Shown piece by piece: positions 46,651 to 61,900 of a stretch of 64,000 nucleotides of DNA (within the stretch, counting starts at the first letter, position 1; each line of letters opens with the position of its first letter). The notes below the pieces were generated by a model. That model made no database searches and was not told where the DNA came from. It saw only the letters and a program-made list of their open reading frames with translations. The translations under genes were made by a program, and so were the position numbers. Origin of the DNA: Setophaga petechia (Eukaryota > Chordata > Aves > Passeriformes > Parulidae); the NCBI GenBank assembly GCA_024362935.1, contig JANCRA010000006.1:31365924-31429923 (forward strand), written 5' to 3'.

Positions 46651-46679
46651 CAGGAGGTGAGGCAGGACGTTCTACCCCC

Positions 46680-47900
46680 ACCCACCCCTGCTGCCCTGTG
46701 CGACTCAGGCGGCCCAGCCCCGTACCGGCACCGTACCTGGCTGAGTTCTCAGGGCAAGGCGCAGCTCCCCGGCCTGCCCGGCTCCGGCCGCCTCTGCTGC
46801 CTCTGCGGCTGTCACACCATCGTCACACGAAGGCTTCCCGGTGCTCTGCAAGACCTAGAAAGCCGCTTTCGCCCTGCAGGCCCGGAGGCCCTTCGGGAGA
46901 GGCGCGGGGCTGGGAGCAGCGTCCTCCCCGAGGGACAGCGGCGCGGGCAGCGTGCGGGGCTGTGCGGGCGGCGGCTTCGGTCCAGTGTGCCGCGGCGGTG
47001 CCGGGACCGGACCGTGGGGGTGCCGGGGGCCGCTGTGCCGTGTCCGTTGCTCTCCACGATGAGCCGGAGAAGGCCCGCGCCAGGGAAGTCCATGATGACC
47101 ACCCCCCAGCGCACGGGCTGCCCGGCCCGGCGCCGCAGGTGCTGGCAGCAGCGGGGATTCACAAAGCGGGCCACCTCCTCCGGGCAGGTGAAGAGCCCAT
47201 TGCCGGAGCAGAAGGTGAGGTACATGGTGCTGGGGTCTCCGCCGGCCGCCTTCTCCAGGTGCCGCCGCACCCGGGCCCACTTGCGCTCCAGCGAGAGCAC
47301 GTTCCAAGCGTCGCTGATGCTCAGCTGCTCGTAGGGGATGCCCAGCACCTCCCGCGCCAGCGCCTCCAGCACCACTATCTTCCCGCGCACCTGGCCCAGC
47401 GTTGGCATCTCCTCCCGGCACCACACGCAGCCCTGTCCCTCCTCCAGCAGGCAGCGGTGCAGCTGGGCAGCGAAGCCGGGCCGGGAGAAGATGGGCAGCT
47501 CCTCCTTGATGCGCATAAGCACGGCCTCGCCGGGGTGGGCGCGAAGGAAGCGCAGGGTGCGGCGCAGGACGCCGCGCAGGCTGGCCCGCTGGAAGGTGCA
47601 GAGGTGGTAGATGCGGAGCTCACCCCGCGACAGCTTGCAGCGCACATCCAGGAAGCGGATGCCGGCCGCCAGCTGGGCCTCCAGGCCCCAGCTCTGGCAC
47701 CGCAGGCGCCGGCCACCGAACAGGCTGAGAGAGTCGTGGGTGCCAGGGATGGAGAGGTGGGAGAGGGGCAGGGCGTCGGGGAGCCCCGCCATCCAGTCAG
47801 GGCAGCAGGCTGCCGGCTGGGGCACACAGTCGAAGGCAGCGCTGCGCCGGGACCATGTCTCCATGCCACCGGGAGAGCGGGCACCTCGGCACCTGGCTGG
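46680..47900 (-). promoter_or_regulatory. CpG-rich body of the PI-PLC gene
   Basis: High CpG density through the whole open frame and just upstream of its ATG. The body of the gene, rather than only the promoter, is CpG-rich, which could reflect GC-biased evolution as much as regulation. Confidence 0.5.
46812..47864 (-). CDS. Bacterial-type phosphatidylinositol-specific phospholipase C X-domain protein
   Basis: An intronless open frame of 350 codons from the ATG at 47864 (context GGTGGCATGG, a good Kozak match). The domain holds PLSHLSIPGTHDSLSLFGG (residues 33-51), FLDVRCK (71-77), LRIYHL (83-88) and, near residue 270, VVIMDFPGAGLL. These match the catalytic His in GTHDS, the Asp/Arg pair, the second catalytic His and the late MDFPG block of bacterial-type PI-PLC (1-phosphatidylinositol phosphodiesterase). 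That enzyme cleaves PI to diacylglycerol and cyclic inositol phosphate. No signal peptide, PH, EF-hand or C2 domain is seen, so it is neither a PLC-beta, -gamma nor -delta. After VESN the frame adds about 70 Arg/Pro/Gly-rich residues with no family match, perhaps GC-driven read-on. A spliced 5' exon is possible. Neighbour HTATIP2 is divergent. Confidence 0.8.
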   Translation of the reverse strand: METWSRRSAAFDCVPQPAACCPDWMAGLPDALPLSHLSIPGTHDSLSLFGGRRLRCQSWGLEAQLAAGIRFLDVRCKLSRGELRIYHLCTFQRASLRGVLRRTLRFLRAHPGEAVLMRIKEELPIFSRPGFAAQLHRCLLEEGQGCVWCREEMPTLGQVRGKIVVLEALAREVLGIPYEQLSISDAWNVLSLERKWARVRRHLEKAAGGDPSTMYLTFCSGNGLFTCPEEVARFVNPRCCQHLRRRAGQPVRWGVVIMDFPGAGLLRLIVESNGHGTAAPGTPTVRSRHRRGTLDRSRRPHSPARCPRRCPSGRTLLPAPRLSRRASGPAGRKRLSRSCRAPGSLRVTMV

Positions 47901-47996
47901 GCCCCCAGAGCCCTGCCGTGGAGGAGAAGCAGACCATGAGCGGTGGGAGCATGCATCCCGATCCCACCCTCCCCAGTAGCATCCCCACCGTACCAT

Positions 47997-48720
47997 GAAA
48001 CCCTAGAGACACACCATACCTTATAACCACATGCGCCCCGTATACTTTGCTACCTGTACTTCTGTCACACTGTACTGTTCCCCTGCCAACTCTCAAGCAC
48101 CCGTCCCAGTACCCCCGAGCCCTGGCAGGCCCCAGCCTCCCCCTCATTCACGCACCTGGGTTTGCCTGTGGCTGTGGAGCAGAGCCCAATGAGCAGGGCA
48201 CGGCCGTGGGTGCCGGCGGCACACTGGCAGGTGGAGCGGGATGCCAGCCATTAACCCGGTGACTGTCATGACGCGCGTCCTGCCTCGCAAATGGCACGTG
48301 CACCTGGGATTCATCCTCAGCCCTCGGCCAAGGAGCGCACTTGACAGACACACCAGGCTGGAAAACCACCTGGCTGATCCCGACAGCAGCCATTCAGGCC
48401 TCTGCACCTCCCTCCCCAGGAATCAGGACAAACGGGATCGTGGTGCCGCGGGGCCCCTTGATGCTGCCCACGAGAATGGCTGCGCAGAGCCGCGGGGTGC
48501 CTGCATGCCTGCTCCAGAGCTGTGTCCCGGTGGGACCCGGACCGCCCCGGTGAGGATTGGCGTGGTTCCCTATCAGAGAGACAAAGCACAGAAAGTGTCC
48601 GGAGCGAGGGTCTGCGCTGCCAGCACATCCCAAGACCTGCTCAGCGAGAGTTCCTAAGGAAATGGGCTTCATCTCCTTGCTCTTCAGGCACCAGGGACTG
48701 CTTCACAGTGGAGTCACTGC
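47997..48720. other. Intergenic gap between PI-PLC and HTATIP2
   Basis: No repeat or gene recognised. The two genes are divergent, with ATGs 1314 bp apart. Confidence 0.6.
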
Positions 48721-48979
48721 AAGGCTGCCCGGCGGGGAGTGACCCACCTCCTGCCCAGGGGACAGAGCTGCGAGCACCCGGCGGGCAGCACGTGCCGAAC
48801 CCCGCGGGGTTTGGAGAGGAGCCGCCGGACAGGTCACAGATCCCTCCGAGCATCCCCCCAGCTCGCATCCCCTCCGCCTAAGCGAGGCGGGCACGGGGAT
48901 CCTCGGGGGGCGTTCGGTTCTGCCACTGCAGGAACAGCCGGCGGGGACCGGCCAAGGGGCACCTTCGCGCCCTGGCTGA

Positions 48980-51404
<2,425 letters not shown>

Positions 51405-51665
51405 AGCAGCAGGGATGACACGCAGGAGCTCAGTTCACTCTTCAGATGCTCTCTGGGCTGAGGATGAACACACACATGGGAGAGGTGTGGGGTGCTTGCA
51501 TGGCTAGCATGGAGCCAGAGGTACATCCACTTCTTTGCACTTTGGCTGATTCTGTCAGTGGATCAAAAAAATGCAGGTGCTGGCTGCTGGGTGGGATAAA
51601 CAATGTGCTCTGCTGCCTGGATCCATAAAACAAATACGGGTACAGATGATGTAATCCAGGACTTG

Positions 51666-51671
51666 AATAAA
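51666..51671 (+). terminator. HTATIP2: HTATIP2 polyadenylation signal AATAAA
   Basis: Perfect AATAAA 262 bp after the stop codon on the same strand. Confidence 0.75.
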
Positions 51672-51679
51672 ACCCTGTG

Positions 51680-54600
51680 ACTGATCTGGTTGTGCCGGCT
51701 TTGTGTTGAAATAATGTCTGTCACCCACATGCCAATAACCCAGCCTCAGCCTCATGTGCTCAGAGAATGCTCACAGGCAGGTGGCAGGCACAGGAAGGCA
51801 GAGACAAGGCACAGCTGCCTGTGTGGAGGCTGCACTTGACAGAGCACATGGTGGCACCAGTGCTGTTTGGATAGCAGAGCTCCTGGATGCTCAGCAGCAG
51901 CTGCTGAGGCCCCAGGAGTGGTGGCTCTGCATGCAGCAGGTCTGTGCAGACACTCCTGGGCTCATCTGCTCATGGTGCAGGGCTCTAGGGACACTGCTAC
52001 TCGCACCTGGCCTGCCATTTGGTACCTGTAGTCAGGCAACAAAAACACCACGCAAATACTTGCAAAGGCCTGTCCCTCTGGGCTTTCCTTGCAGGCACAA
52101 AAGAGCCTGAGCCCAGCCCCGTTTTCCCAGGAGTGCTCTGCATGTGCAAAAGTTGAGGTCAGCCCTGTGCACACCTTGCAGGGGGCTTGCTCCTGGCCAG
52201 GTGCCAGAAGGGGAGCAGGTTCCTTGTGTGGGCGTGGAGCAGGGCAGTGTCCCAGGCCCCGGCTGTTCTCAGGCCCCGTGCTTGGGGTCGAGGAACTCGG
52301 TGGCTCCCCGCAGGGGATGCAGGACATACGTGACTCCCGAGCTCCCCGCTGGCCAGAGTCCCAGAGCTGCGGGTGACACGGCTTTCCAGGATTCTCTGAC
52401 CTCACCCGCGGCTCCTGTGTCAGTGACTTGGATGTGGCCAATGGAGGGAGCCTAGACCTCATCTCCTCCTTCTGCACAAGCGTTTCCGTCGTTGGCTTGG
52501 GCCTCAGGAAGTTGGTGGAGGCAGTGAGATGGTGTAGGCCTGCACCTGTGGGAGCTCAGCACATCGCTCCCAATGTCCAGAGTCACCAGGAGAACCCTTG
52601 GGGGGCTCAGAGGTCCTGGAATGTTGCCAGGCATTCTTGGTGGCTGGACTTGACCCTTCTGAGGATGTGTGTGAGGACATGGAAGTCACTGGAGTCTGAG
52701 TGGTGGAGGGATTGTGCATTTACAGGGTGAAATATGCGTTTTGGGATTTTGGTACAGAGGGGTTATGGAGACAAGATGGAGGAATCAGGGCGTGTCTCAT
52801 GCTTCTTCTTTCTTCTTCTTGTCTTCCATCTTCTGTGGTGGTGCTGGCACTTGGGGATTGGTTTGTGATGAAGGTGCACTTGTTAACAAGGGTGAAAGGT
52901 ATTGGGGATAAAAAGTAAATATGATGTATGTAGTTTTTATGATAAAAGGACACGACCACCCCGTGGGTGGTCAGAGTGCCCTTGGCTGCCTTGCTGGTCA
53001 GATCTTGGCTGGCAGAGAGGAAAACTCTGTGAGATAAGAAATAATAAACAATCTGAAGACCAAAATGTCGAAGAGTCCAGACTCGTCCTTTGATCCGCGG
53101 CTGCCCCAAACCATCCTGCGCGTGCCCGAGCAGAGACAGCAACCAGGTCAGACATGCACCCAGACAACTCCTCAGCCACGTGAGGGGCTCAGTTCAAAGG
53201 GGCCACAGAGCCACAGCTCCTGATAAAGACTGCCCCAGTGAGAGCAAAACAACACCTTGAGAGTAGTATTTAATGCACAAAGGGAAATGAGAGGTAGGCT
53301 GGTCAGCATCACGCCAGTATGAGGAGCACAAAGGCTGGGCACCTGCAACGCTGGGATACACAGCCATGGTGCACTCAATGCTCAAAGAGATTTTTTTAAG
53401 AAGGGTACGTGCTTATACAAGGGAGTGGAAATGAACATCCAAAGTGACAAGACCTTAAAGAAGGGGAAATTGAGATGAGAGAATAAAAAAAAGAATTCAA
53501 GCTCTGGAAAAACCAGGTGAAAAGCAAGCCACAGAAGATGTGAGAAAGCATCCTAAAGGCATAAACATGAATTATGACTATAATGAGAAGCAGAAAGTTC
53601 TCCAGGGAGGCTCAAGGACAGGATGTGATCAGGCCCTATAGGAAGGAATGAGCCATCACAGAAAGCCTTGCTGAGTTACTTGCACTGCCCTTTGCTGTTA
53701 GGGAGCTCACACTACCATCATTCCTTAGGGGACACACATTTGCATGACTGTCCCAAAGCATGCAGGGGAAAAAAATATTTTTTAACACCATTTTTAGAAC
53801 ACATGGTTAAAAGTCTGCCAAAAGGAGCACTCAGATGAATGTCCAAATACTCTCCTGGGTGACAATTGCAGTGATCCCTTTACCAAAAGGTCAATATTGT
53901 TAAATATGATGCTAGTTCTTAAAAAGTTCCAGTGGGAACCAGGAAACAGCAAAGCAGCTAGACTGCCTTCTATAAAAGGCACGTTGCTAGAAAGGATAAT
54001 AAAGTCTGGAAATAACAGGGCCAAGGATAAATTGGGTGTAATGGGAGATTCCACGTGGGTTTTGAGGGGTCAGTTGCAAGGCACAAGCCTGGATCCCTCT
54101 TGGAGGAAACCAGCCATTGTGTACACAAGACAATCTGCTCCTCAGAGTGCACTCAGATCTCCAAAAAGCTCTCCCAGAAGGGCACTTAAAGAAATTAAGC
54201 TGTCGTGGGAAGATGAGGAAGGTCTGTGTAGTTTCTTATTGGAAATATTTTCTTAGCACTCCAAAGCTTTGAAACACACAAACCAAACATTTATTGCTGG
54301 ACAAAGCTCTGTGGAAAATGCAAGCCATTTCTGTGTAACCCTTGTTTCTGCTCAGTGGTAAGGGTTTCTTTTTCAGTGTTTCAGATAAATCTGTGTTAAA
54401 ATGCTCAGCTGCAATCCCAGCACACAGTATAGCTTCCTTATCACCCTCCCACATGGAGTTTCCTCACACACTTTGGACCTCAGTTGCCCAATTTGCTCTG
54501 TGCACTCCTTAAACCCCCACCCCAGAGCTTTGGAAGAGATTTTAGACCACTGGTCACTGAATTACAGCAGAGAGGATTTGCTCCCCTAGGGCTGAAGGAG

Positions 54601-55780
54601 GTGAAGGAGACTGAAGTCTGCAGGGAAGAGACCCAGTCCCTCCAGGGGCTCTCACTGGGGGAAGCTCCAGGTTCTGTGAGTGGCAGGAGTCTGCAGAGAT
54701 GGAGCTACCCCTGATGGGGCTGAGGCACCTCCAAGCTCCCCCTGAGAGCAGGGCAGCATGAGAACAGCCTGGAAGAGTAAAGGACCTCCATTCTTTGTGG
54801 GTGCTGCTCTTCCCTTCCCTGCTCTGTGAGACTCGAGGGAGCCTGGTGGGCACCTCCATGCCAGCAGAGGGAAGGGCAGCCCACCACACCCTGCACCACA
54901 CCCTGCCTCTGACCCCTTCCCCGAGTGCATCTTGGGGGCTGTAATCAGCCCAAGCCGTTATTATCTGAGCATCTCATCCTCTGAGATTGTTAGCTCTACT
55001 TTTTTTCATTCAGTTTCCACTACAAAGCAGTACAAAGCCAGCCCAAGCTCTCCAGGGAGGCACAGTTTCCAGCAGACTTCCAGCTTTCACTTACTGTACT
55101 CAGATGCCTGAAGGCAGGCAGTGCATTGCTGCATCATCCCACAACAGGCCCAAAATCCAGCAGAAGCCAGAGCCAGGCAGGCACATCTCTGACCCAGCAC
55201 AAGGGACAGGGCACCAAGAGCTGAGCTTAAATGTAACCCTGGGTGAAACCCAGGGAAATGGTGGCTGTTAGTGCCCCTGGGTGTGGACAGCCAGGTTGGG
55301 AGCAAAGTCCCTATTCCCAGCTCCCAGTGTTAAACAAAGCACAGAGAGGCACATTCTCATGGTCACCCAGGAGCCCAGGTGTGAAACTAAAGCCACTGAT
55401 AGCCACCACCATTGCTGAAGCAGTGGGTATTTTGAAATTAGCCACTGCCTTGAAATTTATAGCAAGACTTCTCACAAGCATTTTTATTTTTCTGAAAGTT
55501 CCATTTTTTCCCTCGAAAAATCTCACTTGAATGAAGCATTTCTCCCTGGCTCTTCTAAATACTGTCCTAGAGCCTGACGAATCACTAAAAGAAATGCTGT
55601 GGGCTTCCTCAAGTCCACAGGGCACTTCCAATTCGATTACCTGATCTCACCCCAGCAAACCCACATTTTCCTTGTCCCTCCGTGTGAGCTTAGAGAGAAG
55701 AAAACAGAGCCCAGAAGCCGGCGGGGCTGGGGCCAGCTGCGCAGGGCGGCCGGCATTGGACACGGGGCTGGCGGGGCTCC
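51680..55780. other. Intergenic region HTATIP2-RGS5
   Basis: Apart from the solo LTR at about 52.7-53.15 kb I see no gene. The short open frames lack domains. The RGS5 promoter begins near 55.7 kb. Confidence 0.7.
52700..53150 (+). mobile_element. Solo LTR of an endogenous retrovirus (plus strand)
   Basis: It contains a pyrimidine run (TTCTTCTTTCTTCTTCTTG), a TATA-like TTTATGATAAAAGG, an AATAAACA signal near 53044 and a U5-like tail ending CGAGCAGAGACAGCAACCA. I associate this text with abundant passerine solo LTRs. No internal retroviral genes flank it. The left edge is uncertain. Confidence 0.8.
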
Positions 55781-55790
55781 AGCGCCGCCG

Positions 55791-55799
55791 CTATATAGA
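55791..55799 (+). promoter_or_regulatory. RGS5: TATA box of RGS5
   Basis: CTATATAGA in a GC-rich setting about 100 bp upstream of the RGS5 ATG, which is a typical TATA distance if transcription starts near 55825. Confidence 0.75.
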
Positions 55800-55895
55800 G
55801 CGAGGGAGGCGGCCGCGCTGCACACGGAGCTCTGCTGCCCGCTTTGGCCATCGCTCACCCCCTTCTCACGGCCGAGGGACCCACAGCCCGCCAGG

Positions 55896-55939
55896 ATGTG
55901 CAAAGGATTGGCAGCGCTGCCCCACACGTGCCTGGAGAG
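55896..55939 (+). CDS. RGS5: RGS5 exon 1
   Basis: 44 coding nt from the ATG (context GCCAGGATGT), ending AG before GTGAGA. Confidence 0.95.
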
Positions 55940-58900
55940 GTGAGAGCGGCCGGGATGCGCGGGATGCCAGGGGCGGCGGGGGCACGGGGGCTCTTCCCGC
56001 AGCGCATCCCAGGATGGGCATCCCCCACCGGGACTGGCAGGATCCGGCTCTGAGCGGGGAGGGAAGGGAAGCTGGCGAGCGTGGCTCGGTGGGTGCTGCG
56101 AGTGGCTGAGGTTCCTTGGAGGGGTGAGCGCTGATTTGGTCCCTGCTCCCCGCTCTGCCCTGGGAGTCATTGTCCTGGGTGAGCTTGGGCTGATCAAACC
56201 CAGCCCTCCTCTGTTCTGGGCTGGAGCACTTCATCCTCAGATCTTATCAATTTCCACAAAACACGGGGAGGAGAGGAGGAAGAAATCAGGACAGAAGTTT
56301 TGCCTTTCTGAGGTGGAAAGAGCCCTGTCTCTCCAAAGTGCCTCACAATCCTCTGTTCATTGCCTGCGTGCCACTGGCACATGGAATAGCCAGACCTGGC
56401 CCCTCTCACAAGGCTCAGCCCTGTACAGGGCACCAGCTCTGCCCCCCTTGTGGCACCCATCCTCATCTCCATCCCTGTCCACCCTGGTTCTCACCCCAAA
56501 ACCTGCCCAGGATGGTGGCAAAGACTCAGGCAGGCTCCAGCCCCTGGCCATTTCCCTGCTGATTGGAACCTCTCCTCTGCTCCCACGGGCTTTGGAGGGG
56601 GTCCGGTGAGAAGCAGAGGTGCAGGCACCTGAGGTCCCACTGCAGCAGCAGGGCACTCAGTGCTTCACCTAAGGGGGAAGTTTAGCAATAGACTCAAGTG
56701 AATTCCTCAGTGAGGGCTCCCACCCCTGCAAATGCCTTAGCACTGGTTTTTGGAGAGACTGACAGTGGGAAATTCACTGCCCTGAGGGGAGCTCCAGAGA
56801 AGTTCCAGCTGAAATTGTGCCACTGAGGGCTGGTGCTGCTTGCCCAAAAGGCAAGTTCTCACCAAAGGCACAAACAGGAGTGCAGACCTGTGATGGTTTT
56901 GTTGTTGGAAACTTGTCTTTCTGTGATGCTCCTGAATGCATGCTGGGGCTCCCCTGCAGTCTCCTGTGCCACGGGCAGCCAAGAGCCCTCTTCCAGTTTC
57001 ATGTGGGTGATCCACGTTTCTGCTCTATCACCCTTGTTGCCACTCTTCTGACTTTTTAACAATAAATTTTCTTCATAAAGATTTCCTCCCACTCCCGCTA
57101 TGCTGATGCTTTCATCTGCTATCCCCTCAAACCCTCACTCTTGAAGGCTGCATTCACACTTGGACACGCAGAGTCAGGACTGCATGTGTCCCCTGTGCAT
57201 CACATATCGCTCTCCGAGGCTTTGCAGCTGCTTCAGCGCTGTGTCACAGATCCTCCTGCGGCTGCTCCCGGCTCGTTCCCAAGCTCTGACATCTGCTGCT
57301 CGCCACTGACCCCTTCCCAGAGCCGGCTGAACGGCAGCTGCGAGCCCGCCTTCCCCAGCACCATCCCCACACACAGGTGTGTGCTCCTCATCCCCACACA
57401 AGTGTGTGCTCCTCATCCTCACACACAGGTGTGTGCTCCATCCCCACACACAGGTGTGCTCCCATCCCCACACAGGTGTGTGCTCCCATCCCCACACAGG
57501 TGTGTGCTCCCATCCCCACACAGGTGTGTGCTCCTCATCCCCACACAAGTGTGTGCTCCTCATCCTCACACACAGGTGTGTGCTCCATCCCCACACACAG
57601 GTGTGCTCCCATCCCCACACAGGTGTGTGCTCCCATCCTCACACAGGTGTGTGCTCCCATCCCTCCCCACACAGGTGTGTGCTCCATCCCCACACAGGTG
57701 TGTGCTCCCATCCCCACACAGGTGTGTGCTCCCATCCCCACACACAGGTGTGCTCCCATCCCCACACAGGTGTGTGCTCCCATCCTCACACAGGTGTGTG
57801 CTCCCATCCCTCCCCACACAGGTGTGTGCTCCATCCCCACACAGGTGTGTGCTCCCCTCCCCACAAAGGTGTGTGCTCCCATCCCCACACAGGTGTGTGC
57901 TCCCATCCCCACACAGGTGTGTGCTCCCATCCCCTCCCCACACAGGTGTGTGCTCCCCTCATCCCACACAGGTGTGTGCTCCTTATCCTCACACACAGGT
58001 GTGTGCTCCCATCCCCACTCAGGTGTGTGCTCCCATCCCCACTCAGGTGTGTGCTCCTCATCCCCACACAGGTGTGTGCTCCATCCCCACACAGGTGTGT
58101 GCTCCTCATCCCCACACAGGTGTGTGCTCCCATCCCCACACACAGGTGTGTGCTCCTCATCCCCACACAGGTGTGTGCTCCCATCCCCACACACAGGTGT
58201 GTGCTCCTTATCCTCACACAGGTGTGTGCTCCCATCCCACACAGGTGTGTGCTCCCATCCCCACACAGGTGTGTGCTCCCATCCCCACACAGGTGTGTGC
58301 TCCATCCCATCCCCACACAGGTGTGTGCTCCATCCCCACACAGGTGTGTGCTCCCATCCCATCCCATCCCCACACACAGGTGTGTGCTCCCATCCCATCC
58401 CATCCCCACACACAGGTGTGTGCTCCCATCCCCACACAGGTGTGTGCTCCCATCCCATCCCATCCCCACACAGGTGTGTGCTCCCATCCCCACACAGGTG
58501 TGTGCTCCATCCCCACACAGGTGTGTGCTCCATCCCCACACAGGTGTGTGCTCCTTATCCCCACACAGGTGTGTGCTCCCATCCCCACACAGGTGTGTGC
58601 TCATTATCCTCACACAGGTGTGTGCTCCCATCCCCTCCCCACACAGGTGTGTGCTCCCATCCCCACACAGGTGTGTGCTCCCATCCCACACAGGTGTGTG
58701 CTCCTCATCCCCACACACAGGTGTGTGCTCCTCATCCCCACACAGGTGTGTGCTCCTCATCCCCACACAGGTGTGTGCTCCATCCCCACACAGGTGTGTG
58801 CTCCCTTCCCTGCCAACCCCAGGATCTGCTCCCTCAGCTCTCCCCACAGCTGTTTTCTGTGTTTTCTGTGTTTTCTGTGTTTTCTGGCCTCTGCAGACAG

Positions 58901-61900
58901 GGATGTTAGGTTGAGAGGAATCTCTTCCTGCGGCCAGAGGAGCCTTGTCTCCTCTCCAACAGCCCATATTTGTCCATGTGTCCAGCAGGGTGTGACACAG
59001 CTGCCACTGACATGCCCCACAGCATCGCCCTTGCAGCTCTGTGGCTCCTCAAATCCCCTCAGGAGGCTTCTGCAGGTGCAGGGGCATTTCCCCTGGCACC
59101 TCCCTGCCCTCAGGCACAGCATCACCTTTGGCTTTCAGCTATGGCTTTAAACCCCTTTGAGCTTCTATTTTTGTTTCACTTTTAAAGCTGGAGTCTCTCC
59201 TGGCCCTCCCCAGCAGCCCTTCTTGTCCTTGATATGTTTGACAGAGCCCATATTTTCTATTAATGCTTCTTGGAAGCTATTTCTCAGACTTTTTCTTGGC
59301 TTGCTCCCATATGTTCTCACAGTTGACCTTCCACCATTTACAATCCTCTTGCTTTTTCTCACTTGGCCAGGGTTTTTTTCTTTAAAAGATGCCTTTTTTG
59401 TTTATAGCTGCCTTTTTCCCCTGCTGTTTAGCCTTCCCTGAAGCCTTGCTTGATAGCTTGTAATCCATCTGCTGGAGGACGCCAGGATGGTGTCTTTAAA
59501 TAGCCCTTCCCTCCCTCAGCCTCCAGGCTTTCAGCTCACTCCTGTATTCCTTGCTTCCTTTTAACAGCCTTCCTTGTCTCTGCTGTCTCTGCAGATGTCA
59601 GAAGGTCCCACTGCCAGGGAATGGCTCTGGTGCAGGGGGAGGCTCCTGCTGCTGTCCCCACAGCTGCAGGGCTCCAGGGACTGGGCAGCTGCTGGGGGTC
59701 CCTTGGCAGCCCCATGGGATGGAGCTGGCAGGGGCTGCTGAGGGCCTCAGAGCCTCTGGAGCCTGGCATGAGTCACTGTGAGGGGATGGGAGCCAGAGAG
59801 CAAGGTTTAGAGCCAGGTCTGAGTGCTTGTTGTGTGAAGCCACCATCAGCTGCATCCAGACCTCGTGTAGGTGTTGGCCTCATCCACACCAGGGCATCCC
59901 CAGGTGCTGCTCTGACAGCAGCAGAGTCCTGCTCCTCTCTTCCCAGCTCCTTGGGTCATCGTGGGCTAAGCTTGACTTTGGATGCCCCTGCTCCCAGCAC
60001 AGCTTGTGTTATCCCCCTGCCTGCTCAGGAGCTCCTGGTACCCACTGTCCTTGCTCCCGAGGTGGGCAGCCCCCAGCCCTTGCTCTTCCCCCCTGCTCCT
60101 GCCAGATGAGCCACCCATGATGGGACAGGGAGTGCAGCTGCCTGTCCCTGCTGCTCAGCACCTGCCACTGGCAGGGGCTTGGTCGTGGCAACATCCTGTC
60201 TCATCCCTCTGGAGCACTGGGAGAGGCACAAGGTGGCACCCAGCATTTCTGCTCAGCCCCTCCTGAGAGATGCTCCCTGAGCCCACGTGTCCCCTTCCTG
60301 CAGGAACCTGTGGCCACGAGTGCAGATGCTTGGGAAAGGAGAGCCAAGGGAGAGGCCAGCCTGTCCCCTCAGCTCTCCTGTGGCTCCCTCTGCACCCACC
60401 CACTGCTTTGGTGTTAAGGGGGCTGCCCACTTCACCTCCTCCCCATCCCCATGGGTCAGGGCCATGCCAGCTGGTCCCAGTACAGCAGCACTGGCCAGCA
60501 GGGTGCCAGGGGGCAGCTGAGGCTTGCCAGAGAGCTGGCCCCAGGACACCAAGAGCCAGCTCTGGCTCGGAGCACTTGTCTGCATTTTACTTATTTACTT
60601 ACAGCAGGATGAAGGGCAGCATCCCAGACGCTCTGTGTGGGAGCATGGTGACCTTGTCACCCTTTTCCTGAGGTCTTGAGCTCTCCAAGGTTCAGGTTTT
60701 CTCAGAAGCACTGGCAATGGGAAGTGTCCCTGTAGCTGCTGACGCTGTCCCTGACAGCAGCTGTGCCTCTGTGTGTGCTGCCCTGTGCTGCACACCCACT
60801 GCAGGGGCCCCTGCAGCCCCAGGCTGGGCTGGCTGCTCTCTCTGCCTGGTCCTGCTGCCCATCTCCTGCAAGGGTGTCTGCTCAGAGGCAGGATTCTGCA
60901 GCAGAAATGGGGGGCAGCTGGCAGGGAACAGCAGAGCAGACACCCCTGTGCCAGGTCTCCAAATGTCACCCATGGGGACTGGTGGTTGGAAACCAAAACA
61001 CAGAGAGAGAGTTTTACAAGGAGGGAAAAAAGCAAAGGAATTGAAATGAAATAGCAGACATAGCAAGGGAGTGATCATCCACAGAGGGCTTGTGAAAATA
61101 AACAACACAGAGGAAAATTGCAGGGAGCCCTGCGGGGAGCTGCCATCCAGCTTTGCCAGCCATGCTGAAAGCTCAGCCCAGTCAGCCTGTGAGGAGCTGT
61201 CTGTCCCTTCTCCTTCACCTCCTGTGCCAGCAAGATAACCTGGAAGCCACCAAATGCTGCTGTGCCAGGGAAAAGCCCTGCCCTGCAAAGATGGGGACTG
61301 GGGGTGGTGAGGGGTGTCTGTTTTCACTCCTTTATTTCTTCAGCCTCACACAGCACACCTGAGTGTTCCCTGCAAAAGCTCAGCCTGCTCTTGCTGCCAC
61401 CCCTGAGCTGCAGGGCGGTTTGGGGGAGCCTCCTTAGCAGTTTTAGATGCTCAGGACCTAATTACTACTTGTACTGCATAAAAGGGAACATTCTGGGAGG
61501 CAGCTGGGCCTACTGCCAAGCCCCAGGACCCCCTGTTTTCTCTGCATCCTCCACATGCAGGTCTGGAGCACGGCCTTGGTGCAATGGGAAGCGGCAGGCA
61601 GCCTTTGGCAGTCTTCAGCTCCTGAAACATTTTTTCCCTCTCTGCCCAGAGAAGGCAGCACCCAGGAGGTGCCTGTTCACAGGACCCTTCCCATTGCAGA
61701 TACAAGGCTTATGTGTTACTGACAGCCATGCTGTACATCTGTCTAAGGGCTCTGAGTGCTGTCAGCAGCGTGTGCTGGGGGCACAGCGTGGGGTGGCACC
61801 GTGGGGCAGGCACCCCCAGCACGGCCTCTTCTCCAGAGGCAGCTCCTTCACCTCATCTCTACAGAGACTGAGTGCTGCACACACATCCCTAATTCAGCCC

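Noticed and set aside
46464..47939. 491-codon plus-strand open frame
   Set aside because: It is antisense to the PI-PLC gene, in GC-rich DNA, with no recognisable domain; the minus-strand frame has clear catalytic motifs.
57363..58812. CRISPR-like array appearance
   Set aside because: The spacers are short and degenerate versions of one another, not unique, and the window is clearly a vertebrate genome.
57141..59150. Very long open frames (334 to 669 codons) on both strands at 57.1-59.1 kb
   Set aside because: All come from the RGS5 intron 1 minisatellite, whose short units lack stop codons. The predicted peptides are simple repeats ([16 protein letters not shown] and similar) with no domain.
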